In this document: positions 34,857 through 48,100 of the stretch, in pieces
Layout: the number at the start of each line of letters is the position of its first letter
How positions within the stretch are numbered: the stretch's first letter is position 1
Assembly: GCF_011745365.1 (NCBI RefSeq)
Contig: NW_024468912.1
Span: 1,302,001 to 1,366,000 of the forward strand
Direction: 5' to 3'
Source: Cryphonectria parasitica EP155
Lineage: Eukaryota; Ascomycota; Sordariomycetes; Diaporthales; Cryphonectriaceae
Length of the DNA stretch: 64,000 nucleotides
The notes under the pieces: generated by a model
Databases searched by the model: none
Seen by the model: the letters and a program-made list of their open reading frames with translations, nothing else
What the model was told of the DNA's origin: nothing
Made by a program: the position numbers and the translations under genes

Positions 34857-36532
34857 GGCTTGCCCCAACTAAGACGCCGTAAGGCTTGATATGCCAAGCT
34901 TTGCCCTGGTAAAGGGTTAGGTGGATACAACTTTGGTCCTGATGTCGGCGGGATGACACACGCCTTGTCTCTGTATGGAGACGGGCAAGGGACAGTTGGG
35001 TGTGTTCTCCGTTTTTTGTTTCTTTTTCTTCTTGGGTGTTCTCTTCTCCTGTTATGGATGATGCTAGGGCTGGCTATAAAAACTGGGCTTGATGTTTAGA
35101 GACGCGTGGCCGTTTTGGGGTTCTTCTTTTTGTTTTTGCTTTTTCTTCTCTTACACATTCGCTTCTATCTGGCCATTGCCTTCTTTCAGATGGTCCATCT
35201 GACGACATAGACGACTATCTTTTTTGACTAGCAAATACATTTTGTCTCGAAATAAAGTTTTCCCCTTATGAAACGTCCTAGAGATGACTTCAAATAATGC
35301 ACACGAGCACAGATTTAGAGTGACAGAGGCAGTATTCAAATATCAAGACATCATCACATCTGTAATCTGCATGGCTTTAGTGTAAAGGGTACAAAGGATC
35401 AGCCTGACGACCTGTTGTTAAAGATTGGCATATTATTAGACTGTTGGACTTTTGAAGGGTGAGGCTATCGTGAGATTCGAGGATTATAGAGCTAGAACAA
35501 GAGCTTACTTCGTGTTCACAAAGGAATGAGGTGAGCATACAGATGCTTGACGTTCACAGTACAGAAAGTATGTCCAGCAAACCTTGAAAGACAGTCACCT
35601 TGAAATATGTTCATGAGGTATAAGCACTCAAGGGAAAATCAATCAAGTCAAGTCACTGATCCTGCTGGAGTTTGGAAGGCACACGCCAAGTTGAGCATGG
35701 AGGCAGCAAGCAGGACAAGTATCTGCTCTTGTGCCTCAATGCATTCATTTGTCTGTCTCCATCGTCACACACAGCTTTCCCTGCGACGCTACCCGACACA
35801 ATCATCACTGCACCGTGCATATACACAGAGAGGTATCACAAAATCCCAACCCAAATCCAAAAGGAAAAACCAATTGTCCCGAGTAAAAGAAGTAAAAGAA
35901 AAGAAAATAGAAAGGCATCGGCTTAAACACCATCCCAAATGCCCGGATCCTCGACCATGCAAATCGTTAAAATTCGTAACCAGAGCTTTGTCAATAGGCC
36001 CTACCAATCTCAATCCATCGTTGACGACCGAAGAATATGCGCCGCAGAACCTCGTGCCGAGTCTCTCTCGATTCTTCCCTCCCCCCGGGAGAGGAACAAA
36101 AGGACAGCAAGGAAAAAAAGAAAACATGGTGAAAAAGTCATGACACACAACACACACGAGAATCAGATGTGCGTAGGGGCTAAATGCCTTGGTGATCATG
36201 ATCATTCCCAACGCCGAGTGCTGATGCAATTCGGAGATTATCCAAAGGTACTTGACCGGTTGTTGTGCACACAGTGCATCATTGAGTGACTCCAGCAACA
36301 GGAGCTGACAGTGATAGAGAAATGGAAGAAGAATAGTGTAGAACTGACTGAAGCCCAGGCGCAAAGCTGCGGCTATTGCTGAAGAACAAGTGAAACGTCA
36401 TGATGTATAAGTTGAGTCAAGGCAATTGGAAGCCAAAGCCATCAACCAAATTTGACGAATGATGGTTTTGACAGGCGGAAATCATAAGCATGTCCCTGGG
36501 ACGAGCTTAAGAAACGAGAAGAAAGAGAAAAT
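34857..36532. other. Intergenic, convergent gene ends
   Basis: This stretch lies between the 3' ends of the RlpA-like gene and the minus-strand regulator. Open frames on both strands lack any protein signature. Confidence 0.45.
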
Positions 36533-39303
36533 TCAGCAGCCAGAGCCCATGTTGTTGAAGTCAAAGTCCCCAAACACAACATGGTCCCCGGTATGGTTTG
36601 AGTCCATCGGCGATGGCTGGCTGGACTGCTGCTGCGTATCCTGGGCAACGAAACTAGCAGTACCGAAAGGCGCCAGGCTGCTGGGGTCCGTCGCCGAGGA
36701 GGCCGAGATCTGCGACCCCTGGAAAACATTCAGGTCGATATGAGGGTAACCGGCGGGCGCGGTCACGGTGAAGGGGTAGTTGAAGCTGGCAGACCCTGTC
36801 GAGGCTGGGGCGGCGAGGCCGGCGTCGAACTGGGTGGTGTTGGTGGGCTGCACGGTGTAGTTTGTGAAGTCGCCAAAGTTGTCTCCGAAGATGTCGTTGG
36901 TGTCGACTTGGAGGTCTACCTGGAGGTTCGTGTTGCTGCCCACGGCAAAGGCCATGGAATCGTTGAAGCGTGTGGATGCGCTCATGTCCGTGTTGATGTG
37001 GTTAAAGGCGGCACTGTCGTCGAGCAATTCTGAGGCCTGTGCGGTGGCGTCGCCGATGGCAGTGGCAGCGTTGCCCTCTTTGCCCTCGACGGTGGCGTCT
37101 TCCTCATCGTTGATGACCTTGTCCGCAGACACTTTGATGGCCTTCATCCAGTGCTTCTTCAGCTCCGTCATAACAGGCCAACTCTCACTAGTCCGCCCGC
37201 CTTTCTTGTCGTCGTCCGTCTCGTTGTTGTTATTGTTATCGGTCTTGCGACTAGCCCTAGGCGTCTTTTTGGTAAAGTGCGCTCTTCGCATATGAGCTGC
37301 TGCGTTATAATATACTCCGTACTCCTTCCTGTCCCTGCAGTTCTTGCACTGGTCGATAGGCGTGAAGGGCTTCAGATCCGAGGCGGCACCAGGGTCGACG
37401 CACACCCAGACCGTCTTCATGGTTGAGTGCTTCAGGTCGTCGTGCCTGCGTAGCTCGTGTTCGCCTCTGAACCCGTCGGACTGCTCGTCGCATTTTGAGC
37501 AGTAGATCTTGGGCCTCTTGGGTCGTTGGTAGGTAGTTTTGGCCATGGGGACCTTGGCGCCCGCATCTGCCTTGCTGTTGTTGCTGCTTGGCTGCTGGGC
37601 CTCCTCGTCCGGGTCTGTCTTGTCCAGTTTAGGGAGCAGGCGTTGGCTGCTGTTCGCTGCGGCGACCTGGCGCTGGAGGGAATCCTTGGCGCGGGCTCGC
37701 TGGGATTGGGTGGACTTGATGCTGCTGGCGGATTCGGTACGGAGCATGGGTTCTCCGTAGGTGGCCAGGGCGTCGGGTGTCAGACTGCTGCTGTGCGGTG
37801 AGACGGACGAAAATGACGACGGGCTGGTCTCTGATGAGATGCCCATCTCCTGCTGCTGCTGGTGGTGCTGGTTGTGTTGCATCATAGGTGGTGCGTGCAT
37901 AGAGGCTTGTCTGCTCATGGCCTCAGACACGTGCTGCATGGGCTGTTGCTGCTGTGCATGACCCATAGAGAGTCGGCTGTCGATGGAAGTAGACCGGCTC
38001 ATATTGAACATGGCCTGCTGCTGACCTGCGAAGCCATAGTTGGAAGGGGGCGACGTCCCAAAAAGCTGCTGCTGTTCGTCGTGAGGAGCACCACGCTTCT
38101 TGCTGCCGCCAACGGGAAACTGCTGACTGCTGGTGCTGTTGCTGCCATGGTGGAAGATCTCGTCACCAGGGCTAGACAGTACATCGCTCACGGATGAGGT
38201 GGACCCCCCACGCAGCATCTGGAAGGGACCTGTGACGGAGCTGTTGGTCCTGGTCATGGAAGTGTCGCTGCTGGCAGCACCCGAGAAAAAGGAGCCGAAC
38301 TGAATGTGCGACAGGTCGGAAGAGGAAAAGGACATAGATGGTGTTGTGGGCGGCGGCTGCATGGTGCAGGACGACGAATCCATGGTAGATAGACCTATAG
38401 GAAAATAGCTCTTGGGTATGTCCTCGAGGGCACCGTGTCTTTGGAGGTACATTTCCGGATCCTCTATGGTGGCGCTGTGCGTCATTATTGTGCTGTCGTC
38501 TAGCATGGGAGGAGGCGGCATGCCGGAAGAGGAGTTGGGCTGTTGTGGTGATGTGCCCAGAGTGTGTGGGCGCATGGACTGAGCCAGGAAGTTGTTATTG
38601 TTGTGGTGGTTGGCGGATAGTTGTTGTAATTGTTGTTGTTGCTGCTGCTGTTGATGAGATGTGGTTCCTCCAGGGGCGAGGCCATCAAGTGACAATGAAG
38701 CTTGGGTTGTTGCCGGTATAGGCCGGACGGAGACGGAGCCTGACGGCGGTGTGAAGGGGCAGGCCGACATGGCAGCAGCACTGGTTGTCTTGGAACGGGC
38801 CATGTCGGCGCCTGAGAGGGGGATCGCATGTTGGAGGGGATGGCATGTCTTGATGCGCTTCATATATTGCCCTTGTTGTTGGGTGGTCTGGGCCTAGGTC
38901 CAGTATGATCAGTATGGGACATTCTGGGAGAAGAAATATTCTTCCTGTGATGTGAACAAGAATGGCTTACAGGAGCAAGATGGGTTGCAAGCCGGGGAGC
39001 CGAAAGGGCCGCACTTTGATGAGGTTGCAGGCCAGACTGGCCACTACTATTACGGACCGCCCACGAGGCGGACGGAAAGGGCACTCTGTGGTTAGTGTGT
39101 GAGGACAAAGTGATGGTCGGGTTGTGTTGTTTATGGTTATTGTTGTTGGAGGTTGACTTGAGCTGTGCGAGCTGCTCTCGTTTTCGCCTCACTTCTAACT
39201 GCTGCTGTTCCAGTTCTGCCTCCTGCTGGGCCAACCTTGCATCTTCGTCCCCCAAGAGCATAGCCTGCATCATACTTTGGTTGTTGGGGTCCTGTCTCAT
39301 CAT
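36533..39303 (-). CDS. C2H2-type zinc-finger regulator, Gln/Asn-rich
   Basis: Two exons (38971-39303 and 36533-38893) and a 77-nt intron (GTAAGC...ACCTAG, phase 0) give 897 aa. The start MMRQDPNNQSMMQAMLLGDE leads into a Glu/Gln-rich coiled-coil-like helix (about 20-50). The middle holds several poly-Gln and Asn runs, typical of activation regions. From C576 onward is a zinc-binding module: YCSKCDEQSDGFRGEHELRR...H, then QCKNCRDRKEYGVYY with NAAAHMRRAHF. I recall this paired finger from a fungus-specific group of putative transcription factors. The basic PKRPK just before the first finger could aid nuclear entry. The acidic tail (KVINDEEDATVEGKEG...) and the final FGDFDFNNMGSGC may be activating. 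Target genes are unknown. A (GT)n run sits in the 5' leader. Confidence 0.85.
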
Positions 39304-39403
39304 GTTGATAATTTCTGTTTGGGTCCGAGAGAGAGGGGGAAGGAGAGAGATAGAGAATGAGAGCGACGGCGGTGATGGCGTAGCCGAGTGGTGGAGCGAT
39401 ATC

Positions 39404-39434
39404 GGGCTGTGTGTGTGTGTGTGTGTGTGTGTGT
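39404..39434. repeat. (GT)n microsatellite in the zinc-finger gene leader
   Basis: About 15 GT units lie about 100 bases upstream of the zinc-finger gene's ATG, in the probable 5' untranslated region. Confidence 0.85.
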
Positions 39435-42400
39435 GTTGTGTATGTGTGTAAGTGAGGCGACACAAGAAGGACGAACCAGCGGCCAACAGGAAAAGAAGCC
39501 TCAGTAAGTTCTACTCAGAAGACCCTAGGATGTATTTCTTGTGTTTGATGTGGATGGGTGGCACTTGTCAAGAGCCTTCTTAGTCGAGGCCCTCCTACTA
39601 GCTGTAGTCGTGTGGTGGATAATGTAAAGACGTAGTAGGATTGGCGGTTTTGAATATGAGGAGAGAGAAGATCAGGGAGATCGTCGGGGCTTGATGATCT
39701 TGTAGCAAATAGAGTAAAGAGGTTTCGAGAAAAGAAGTTTCGAGGCGATAGAGGGGCTCCGGCGGAACGGGGGAATGGGGAGAGGGCTTGAATTTAAAAA
39801 GGCGAGGCGCCACACCTCTGCGATCATGAAAGTGCTCGACCTAAAGAAGTTGCTTAAATGAGAATCGACAACAGAGAAGTCATGTTATGTCGTACTCAAA
39901 CTCGAAAGGGAAGTGGGCTGGCTGGCCTGGTCTAGCTGACACTTTGTTTTCTCTGTCATCAATTTCGATCGCAGAGACAGAGAGAGGTACCCACTGAGGC
40001 CCAGCGCCTAAAGAATGCTGCATATATTCAGGCAATCAATCTTTCGAGAGTGGGATTGGGCTATGACGCTTGACCCACCGAGAGAACCCACACCTTGCAA
40101 CATGCAACCCACTGGCATCGAAGGGGGTGTGGAGAGTCCCGGGGGTGGACACATTTGGGATGGAGGGGGGACAACAAAACCAACATGGGCTCTCCACGAC
40201 TCTTCCCGACGATGATGGAGGGGGCGTGTTTTGTGTTACCAAAGTGCAGATGCTACCCAGTCATCACTTGGAACTGCGACAATCCGAATCTAGCGCTTCC
40301 GAAAGGCTGGCGTTGAGACGTGGATGAATGTGGGTATGGAAGTGCACATGCTGCAGCCGGAGAACATGGGTTGTGATGGTGATCATGTCGAGATGCAGAC
40401 AACTGCAGCAGCAGACTGACTGTGCCTATGCATGCATGGTTCTATCTGGTCAGTCCTCATCCTCCAGCATACCAAATGATACCCAGGTCTTCAAGTGTGT
40501 GCAACACTGCTGCTCCATGTCTGTGTTCTGGTCTCTGAGCGAGACACGTCACTTGTAACGGTGCTGTACTGCGGTCAAGCGCTGCAAACAGACTCGATGA
40601 CTTGTCCCGTTTCAGGCGCAGACAGCCAGCCAGCCAGCCATTCCATCATCACCTCTCCCTCCCTCGAAGACAAACCCGTTGTGGTTGGACCGGGGAGGGA
40701 CGGGATCGATCGTTGCATAGCCAAGCCCAACCGGACACGAGTCTCTGCCAGTGCTGATGAGTGGCTTTGTGGTCGAGTCTGGAATGGTCTGCGGGAAGAG
40801 TGAAAGTGATGCATTCTTTTCTTGACCTTGTTATTCCTCCTACAAACAAGCCGCACTTTTCAGTTTTTCGTATACGCCGTGGGAGTGTCTTTATTCGGAT
40901 GATTACCCGCAAAGAAACAACTTGTTCTCGGCCTGGCTGAACTGGGTGAGCATCTTGAGAACAAGTGCATGAATCCTTCTGATCGGCATTCAGTGTTGCC
41001 CTGTTAAGTGCCCTATTGCCTTATTGCCCCCGGCTGTGCCCGACTGTGCCTTGTCCTGGAACTTTGACTTGTCTGGACGGAGACACTATGGATTTTCTTG
41101 TTCTTTCCCGGCGCACTTGGCTCGTGACTAAGATGGTATTGTTTTTTCTTCTTCTCTTTTCTCCTTCTTTCTCAGCGGCAACGGCACTAGAAGCAGGGAT
41201 CATCATCATGCGACGTTTGCTTGCTGGAACACAAAGTGACGTGAAACGGGCGGCAACTAGAGGTCCCACAGTGGTAATAATTGCATTATGAGAGTTTCTT
41301 CTTCATCATAACACTATTGTCATCAGAAGGTAGTGCTGGGACTCGTACCTAATAAGAAGCATGGTAAGCTACATGTTAGCGCCTCGTGGCGTGTCCGGGC
41401 GCATTGAAGAGTCGCCCCATTGCAATTTAGCGACTCGAGAAATGCTTGATTAGATGAGCTTAATCCAGATGGCTGTCCAAACCCAGTGGAGCCATTCTTG
41501 ACAACGCACACAAACACACGCGCAATGTGGTGTGTGTAAGGTGGAGGGTGGGTTTGAAAATATGGTCGTGTGATGTAACGCTTGTACACAAGTACACGAG
41601 TACATAGTAGTAGAAGTGGCCCCCACCCCCTTAAGAGAGAGTCTGCACGGCACTGATGAGTTGGCAAGCGCAGAAGCCAAAAAAGATCCGGGATGTGGGT
41701 AAGCTCAGCCCATGTGTGCATGGGTCCCAAAGTGGAAGAAGAGGAAAGTAAATAAAAAGACTAGATGTGGAGCCTAGAAGAATGTCGCATTTCTGAGATC
41801 GGGCAAGATTAATGTTGTGGAGGAGGGGTGAAGGGCGATCGCGATTCGCAAGGACCCCTCGGAAAATTGATTGGATCTCTTGCTTGTTGGATGTCTTGCT
41901 TGTTGGATGATGACTGTGCAGGAGCACGCGCGAGAGAGGGTGTGTACTAAAGTACTAGGGTGTATGTGTGCAGGAGCGAGAGAGACAGAGAGGAAGGAAC
42001 GAAGCTTTGGAGGACGGAAGGGAGTGAAAGAAAGAGGGTTCGACGACAAATGGAAGGACCAGCTCAAAACTTGACTTACCTAATGACCGTTCCCCCGCCG
42101 TCCTCGTTCTCGTCTTCTACCAGATGACCTTTCCCGAGACAGAACAAGGAGGAGAAAGAAGCGCTCAAAGGCGTTGTTGGACCTCAATCGTCAAGGGCCT
42201 GACCCTGACAGAACTGACCAAGGACTTCCAGAAACATTTGGTCGAAACCTCCCACTGAACCTTGTCCTTCCTCAAACAGCGGGGAACAAGACCGGCAGAA
42301 AGACGTACACAGTTCCACTGTACGATGTACCGAAGGGACCATGGATCAGGGCCCAGCCTCTCTTGCTATCCTTCCCACTCCTCTCTTCTTCCTCTTCTGT

Positions 42401-44145
42401 CCTCCCTCGTCCTCCCTCCTCTTCCTCTTCCTCTCACACACATACATGCAGTGTACACATGCTTACACATACAGAATGCGCCCACGATTCCCCCACGCAG
42501 AAGAAGCCCAAGCCGCTTCCTCTTCCCCAGATGCCCAACTCCACCCACCCTCGGCCTGCTCGGGCGCAACAAAGCCCCCCCCCCCCATGTGCATTGCGCA
42601 CACCCACCCACTCATCCAAAAATGCAACCCTGCAACCCATTGTATAGAACACTGCATGCTGCACCAGCTAGCGCACTGCACCCCGGGTTGATTGGCTGAT
42701 GATCCCAGCATCCAAAAGTGAGGCGACGCCTTGCCTTGGGCCTGAGTGGCTACTAACACTCCAAGACAAGGGCAGAAGGGCCACCGGTCGGCGGTCGTCA
42801 TCTTCCTCCCCACACTAAAAGTCAGCCAGCCAAGCCAAGCCATGCTTTGCTAGCAGCGTATTCACTCACTCGTCCATTCATTTACACACATCTGATTCGG
42901 CGAGAGTGCCGCTGTCGCTCCTTGAGGGGGGACGACACGGACGGGATGTGCAGCAGCCCTTCTCTTTTGGCGTGTTTCCTCGCCGCCCGAGGACGGGCAC
43001 AGCACTGTGATTTGCGAGGGGAGGGACCCGAATGCACAACGGTGCTCCAGCCCACACACCGAGACGTTGAGCACTGGAAGGAAAGGGGGGTGTGCACATC
43101 CTTCTACCGTACAAACCCTGGAAACCCAGCCGGTGCGGCTCCCGGGGTCATTACGAGCTCTGTAGCCGGGCGCTGCCGTATTCGTCATCTTGGCGGCTCA
43201 ACCCCCGGGACAGCCAGACTGGTCGAGATCGAGACTCTTGTACTGTAGATGAGAATGAGCATTGCTGAGTAGTTTTGTTGCTGCTGCTGCAGTGCTGGAA
43301 CAGCGACCTTGCTCTTGATAGGGCAGAAAACCAGTCGCTCTCTCTCTCTCTCTCCTTTTCCCCCCTCTCTTGCTTCATTAATTTGCCTTGTAGTCTATAT
43401 GCACGCTTTACGGATTTCCCCCTCCTGGCCGCTGCTACTGCTGGAACGAATATGGCGGTCTAGAGACACTCATCAGAAGCAAACACAAAACCTCGATAGT
43501 GTCGTCATAATCGCTCATGCACTCATTTTATTCTTCTCCTTCTTCACCAGTCTAAACAGGGACGTCATTCCGGCTTGTCCGCCCATATCTTTTCTTTTCT
43601 TCCTTTCTTTTTCTGTCCACCGAAACTGCCGACTTGGCGCGCGTCCAATAGACCCCTCGGTGGTCACCGCCCGTCACCTGTCCCTGTCACCGGAGGGGTG
43701 GAGGGGCACGAGGAGGGTGGAGGCGAAGGAGAGAGGGGTTCCACCATGCCACCGTCCGGCAAGGGACACCGCTCGCCCTTCCGGGCTGAACCCTGGCTGA
43801 GTGTATATTGGAATAGAACCCGGATCATATACTATGGTAGAACAAGTCGGCAGACCGATGTTCCATCGTGTAGGAAGGGAAACATGCATATGTGTAACCA
43901 CTTTATAGATCCACTCATGACTCAGAAAGAGACAGAGAGAAAGAGGAGCGGCATGTGTACTATGTATGCCTCTGTATAAGTGTGGATTCTGGACCCGTCC
44001 CTAGCCCCCCCTGGTCTTCACCGCCGGCAGCCGAAAGGAGGACAAAAATTGCCGCCACAGCGATCATCTTGTGTCCGAAACCACGATGACCGTGGTTCAA
44101 ACCCAGCCCTAACGGTGGGGACCCGAGTGGAGAGAGCCAGAGGCT

Positions 44146-44162
44146 CAGAGAGAGAGAGAGAG
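44146..44162. repeat. (GA)n microsatellite
   Basis: A run of GA dinucleotides leads into a purine-rich stretch to about 44184. Confidence 0.8.
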
Positions 44163-44507
44163 AGGGAGAAAGAGAAAGAGAAAGGCCGCGGTACACATCT
44201 ACAATGAATGCTAATTTTCTCTTGTTCCATGCCACGCCATGCGTATGCCTGGTTTCATCCCGTAGGCGGTCAATTAAGGCTATTGTCGCGAACCACCCCC
44301 CCCCCCCTTGGGCCTCTCTCTGCTTTTCAAACGGGTTTGTGAATGCCCAACCAGCAGCGGTCTAGAGGAGTGGATTTGGGCTATTTGCGACGTCGGCCGA
44401 AGCCGTGTGACCACATCGAGAAAAATCAGGGACAAAAGGCATCCTGCCGCGACAACGAACGTCATTGTCCGACCTTGCGGGCTTCTTGGTTGAACCTGCG
44501 GTCCTTG

Positions 44508-44530
44508 CCTTTTTTTTTTTTTTTTTTTTT
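44508..44530. repeat. Poly(T) run
   Basis: An uninterrupted T run of about 23 bases lies in non-coding sequence. Confidence 0.9.
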
Positions 44531-45148
44531 CCTGGGGCAAGTGATGCAGTCGTAGAGCGCTGAGTACTGCTCGCGAAGACGTTTGCTGCTATGTCATGGG
44601 TGGTGGGGGAGGGCTTCTGAGGAACGATCGTGAGGGTGTATGCACCGTTATCCTGTCTAGTCCTACGCCCCTCTTCTTCGCAATAGCCTCCTGCGACCGT
44701 GTAGACATACGCCTTCGATGGTCTGTAGTGCGTAGGAGTTCAATCAATGGACTGGGCTGCATCAAAGAGGGTGAAAACAGTACAAATTGGTGTTTGCTTT
44801 CTGATCGGGTGCAGTCTATCATTTGCCCTCCATTATAATATGATTTGGTATCATGCTTCGCCTTGCGCGTCAGCTACTAAATGCTTGTTAACTTTTGGAT
44901 ATCGTCCTCGTTCCAAGATAAATGCCGCCCTGTGTCTATATAATATTCGTCGCACTCTCGACAAGGAAAATTCCAACAGCACTTTGTTGTGGCCATCATT
45001 ATGCCACTTCGTTGGATCCAGCTAGGCATAGGCAGAGTTCGTATACCGCGGCCGGTCCAGTCAAACATTGAGGTTCAACGAGATCAGGCGCCCTCTTTCT
45101 TCAGCCCACGAAAGCGCGCTGTTTACGAGCAGCCGCCTTGTCAACTTC

Positions 45149-48100
45149 TTACTCCTTCTCCAAAGCAAAAATACTGCGGGGGATCTGAGTATCGCGCAGA
45201 AAAGTGGGGTGGTCGTCCTCCAGAGACACGGACGAAGTTTGTTTTTCAATTCTTCCGAGAGACGAACCATGGGCGTCCAGAGGTGGTGTGCGAGGGCTAT
45301 CCAGCGACGCCGGCGACAGCGGTATGGAACAGACCGAGATATCTTTGTTGATCGAGACGGTCGCCGCGTTGGCTTTGAATGCTGCATTGTTCGCGTAGGC
45401 GACCTGCGCTTCAAGAGAGCCGTTCTCTGGTGTCATTATAACTGCGGCAGAAGTGTCATCTTCGCTCTCCAGTGCCTCCTCTGTTTGGGTTGTCTCGGAG
45501 GGGGTGGAGCTGTCCATATCAGCGCCGAGCGAGCTGGCACCATCCACAGTTTCAGAAATATCGCCTGTCAGGGGGATGACAGCGCTGGGCTCCGCCTCAC
45601 TGTCGACGGGAGTGTCTGCCAGCGTCGTCCCGGGATTCGGCACCTCCTCAGCCTCATCCTCGAAGACTGGTGGACATTGCGGTCCGGGGGATGGCTGTGG
45701 GATCGGTGGCGGGGGTGGCGAAAAGAGTGGTTGAGGCGGAATGGTATTGTTTGGCAGAGGCAAGCCCGCCACGGTAAGGGTTGGACTTCCTGCGGCACTG
45801 GCAGCATCCGAGTTACTCCAGACCGAGTAGGCTGAGTTTTTCCTCTCATGAGGCTGCGCACCGCTAGTCGAGCCCAGATGCGACTGCGGCCTGCCGAGCT
45901 CCCATGGCGCGGGACTCGACGCCCCGTCAAACCGCTCGTGCAGAGGCGCACGCTCTGATCGAGGGCTACCGTCGCGCGACGAGCTCAGGCTGATCTGGCT
46001 GCCGCCAAAAGTCTTCCCGCGAAGGCGTTGCAGGCCGCTGAGGGAGAAGGTCTCGCTGTCATCAGCACCCGGCACCATGTGCGCAAAATTAGGGCTTGCC
46101 ATCGAATTGCGAAGGTCTGATAGGGTCGCACTGGGCAGGACCATGGACATCATCGAGTTGCGGTTCGAGTACTCAGAACGCTCAGTGATGGGCGTGAGAT
46201 TTGGCTCGCGAAGCACACGGCCGCTAGCGCTGCGGCCGATCGCGCCAGACGGTCCAAAATACCCTCCGTATTGACTCTCGTTCCCGACGGAGGACCCGCT
46301 AGCGGGAGCCGAGTACCCATGGAAGCCATTGCGAGCTGGGATGGGTGCTGAGTAGAAGCCGAATTCGTCGCCGTAGAAGCCTTCAGAATCATAGGCCAGG
46401 GCCTCGGCGTTGGCCTCTGCTATGAACGCCTCATCGAGGAGATCGTCGTCATATTCATCATCAAATCCGCCCCCGAAACCGTCGTCCTCATAGTCGTCGG
46501 CCTGGAACGGTTGATCGTCCTGCAACCCAGCGCTGCTCGGCTGAGAACCTGTCGTTGGCGATGTAATTGTCACATCTGGGTCACCAACTGGCGCGGACGA
46601 TTCAGGCCCGTCATCCCACCGCGATTTCCAGCCAACAGCAGCAGCTTTGTGTGCGGCATCGGCCAGGGCCTTCTGATATGCAGCGGCTGTGTCTTCATGG
46701 CCTTGAGGCGGAGAGGTGGGTACCGACGATGGCTTCTTCGAGACTTCTGCGTCCTTGTCCGTCTGCTGCACGGGCGGCATGCCCACGCTGACAGATGTAT
46801 GCGCCGTTGTCGATGATGTCTCTGAGCGAGACGTCACGTCAGACTCTCTCTTCTTTTGCTCATGTTCTCTCATGGCTAGGTTCTGAGCAAAAGCACCTGG
46901 GATCGGTCGACCAAAGTGGTCTGTGTCGTCGTCGTCGAATATGGACTCATCGAAATCGGCCTTCTGAATCTCGTCTGCCTCCATCTGCAATTCTTCTAAT
47001 AGTCCAGCATCGTAGTAGATCCCTTTGTCTTGCGTGTTTGCTGATTCTGAAGCGTCGTCGATAGGCATGTTCCGTCTTTCTTGAAAGACTGTAGGATCGT
47101 ACTGCGTCTTTTGTGGAGCTTGAAGGCCCTGTATACCGAGACCTGCGACCTGCACATCCTCTAACCCCTCGTGCCTGTCTTTGGTCACATCCTCGACCGG
47201 CAGCGGTGATGGCACAGACAGCAAGCCTGGCGTTCTGTCGGTGGTGATTGCGTGCCCTATGGGCCTCCCGCTTGCGTCCCTTGGCGTGATGACCATCCCT
47301 GGGGTCGCTGGGCTGACCAGAGAGGACTGTGGATTGGATCTTGAGAACACGAAGCCAGCGAAGTTTTCCTGGTCGTTGTCAGGATCGTCCTCGTCGTCTA
47401 TAATGTCGTCGTCACCAACCATGGGGATGTCCTCCTCATAGTAATGATCTTCGTAGTCGGCATTCACGCCCGGGATCGCCTCTTCCAGACCACCGTCATC
47501 CATAGCAGCATCATAGTCAAATGTGTCTTCGTCGAAGTCGTCAAATCCTGAGTCTCTGCCAGGCGCGCCTCCGTTGGCCTTCCTTTCCAACTCCCTCTGC
47601 CGATGTCTCTCCTCTAGCAGTTTCTCGGCCCTGGCTGCACCAATCATGTCGAAGCTGAAGCGCGAGGATGTACTCTTCATGTGCTTAGGTAGCGCCGACA
47701 AGGTGTCTTCCGACAGGGAAATATGACGGGATCGATTTGTCCGGGTCGAGGGATTGGTTCTCTGCATGGACGAGGCCACGGACACTGGCCTCGATGTGGT
47801 AGACACGGAACGGGTTGTCGTCTCAGCCACATGATTCGGTCCTGAGGGCTTCGCCGGCAGAGGTTTGTCCTCGAGAGATATCATTTTGCCCGCTTGTGCC
47901 GACACCTGTGAAGGCGCCTCGGCACGGTCGTCAGGCTGCGTTGTGTCGTCACCATCTGACGTTGCGGCTTGTGTGGCTTCCGATGCAGCACTACTGCTCT
48001 TGCTAGTTTCCATCCGCAGAGGTAGGTCGGAGGCGTTAGATTGTGGTCCATTGTGGTACTTGTCCCAGCCAGTCCAGACCTCAGCGCCCGGGACAGTTGG

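Larger units (their letters stand above)
39304..45148. other. 5.8-kb gene-free block between two divergently placed ends
   Basis: This is the longest stretch without a supportable gene. It contains the 5' leader and promoter of the zinc-finger gene at its left end. It also holds several microsatellites: GT at 39404-39434, CAGC at 40624-40639, CT at 43338-43354 and GA at 44146-44162. Homopolymers include T at 44508-44530. Many open frames exist, but none has a domain or splice support. Confidence 0.5.

Noticed and set aside
41126..41291. Plus-strand frame with a hydrophobic MVLFFLLLFSPSFSAA start
   Set aside because: It is created by a T/C-rich stretch; the following residues show no protein pattern.
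44080..44115. GGTTCAAACCC, a tRNA B-box-like sequence
   Set aside because: No A box, no pairing T stem and no acceptor stem could be formed around it.
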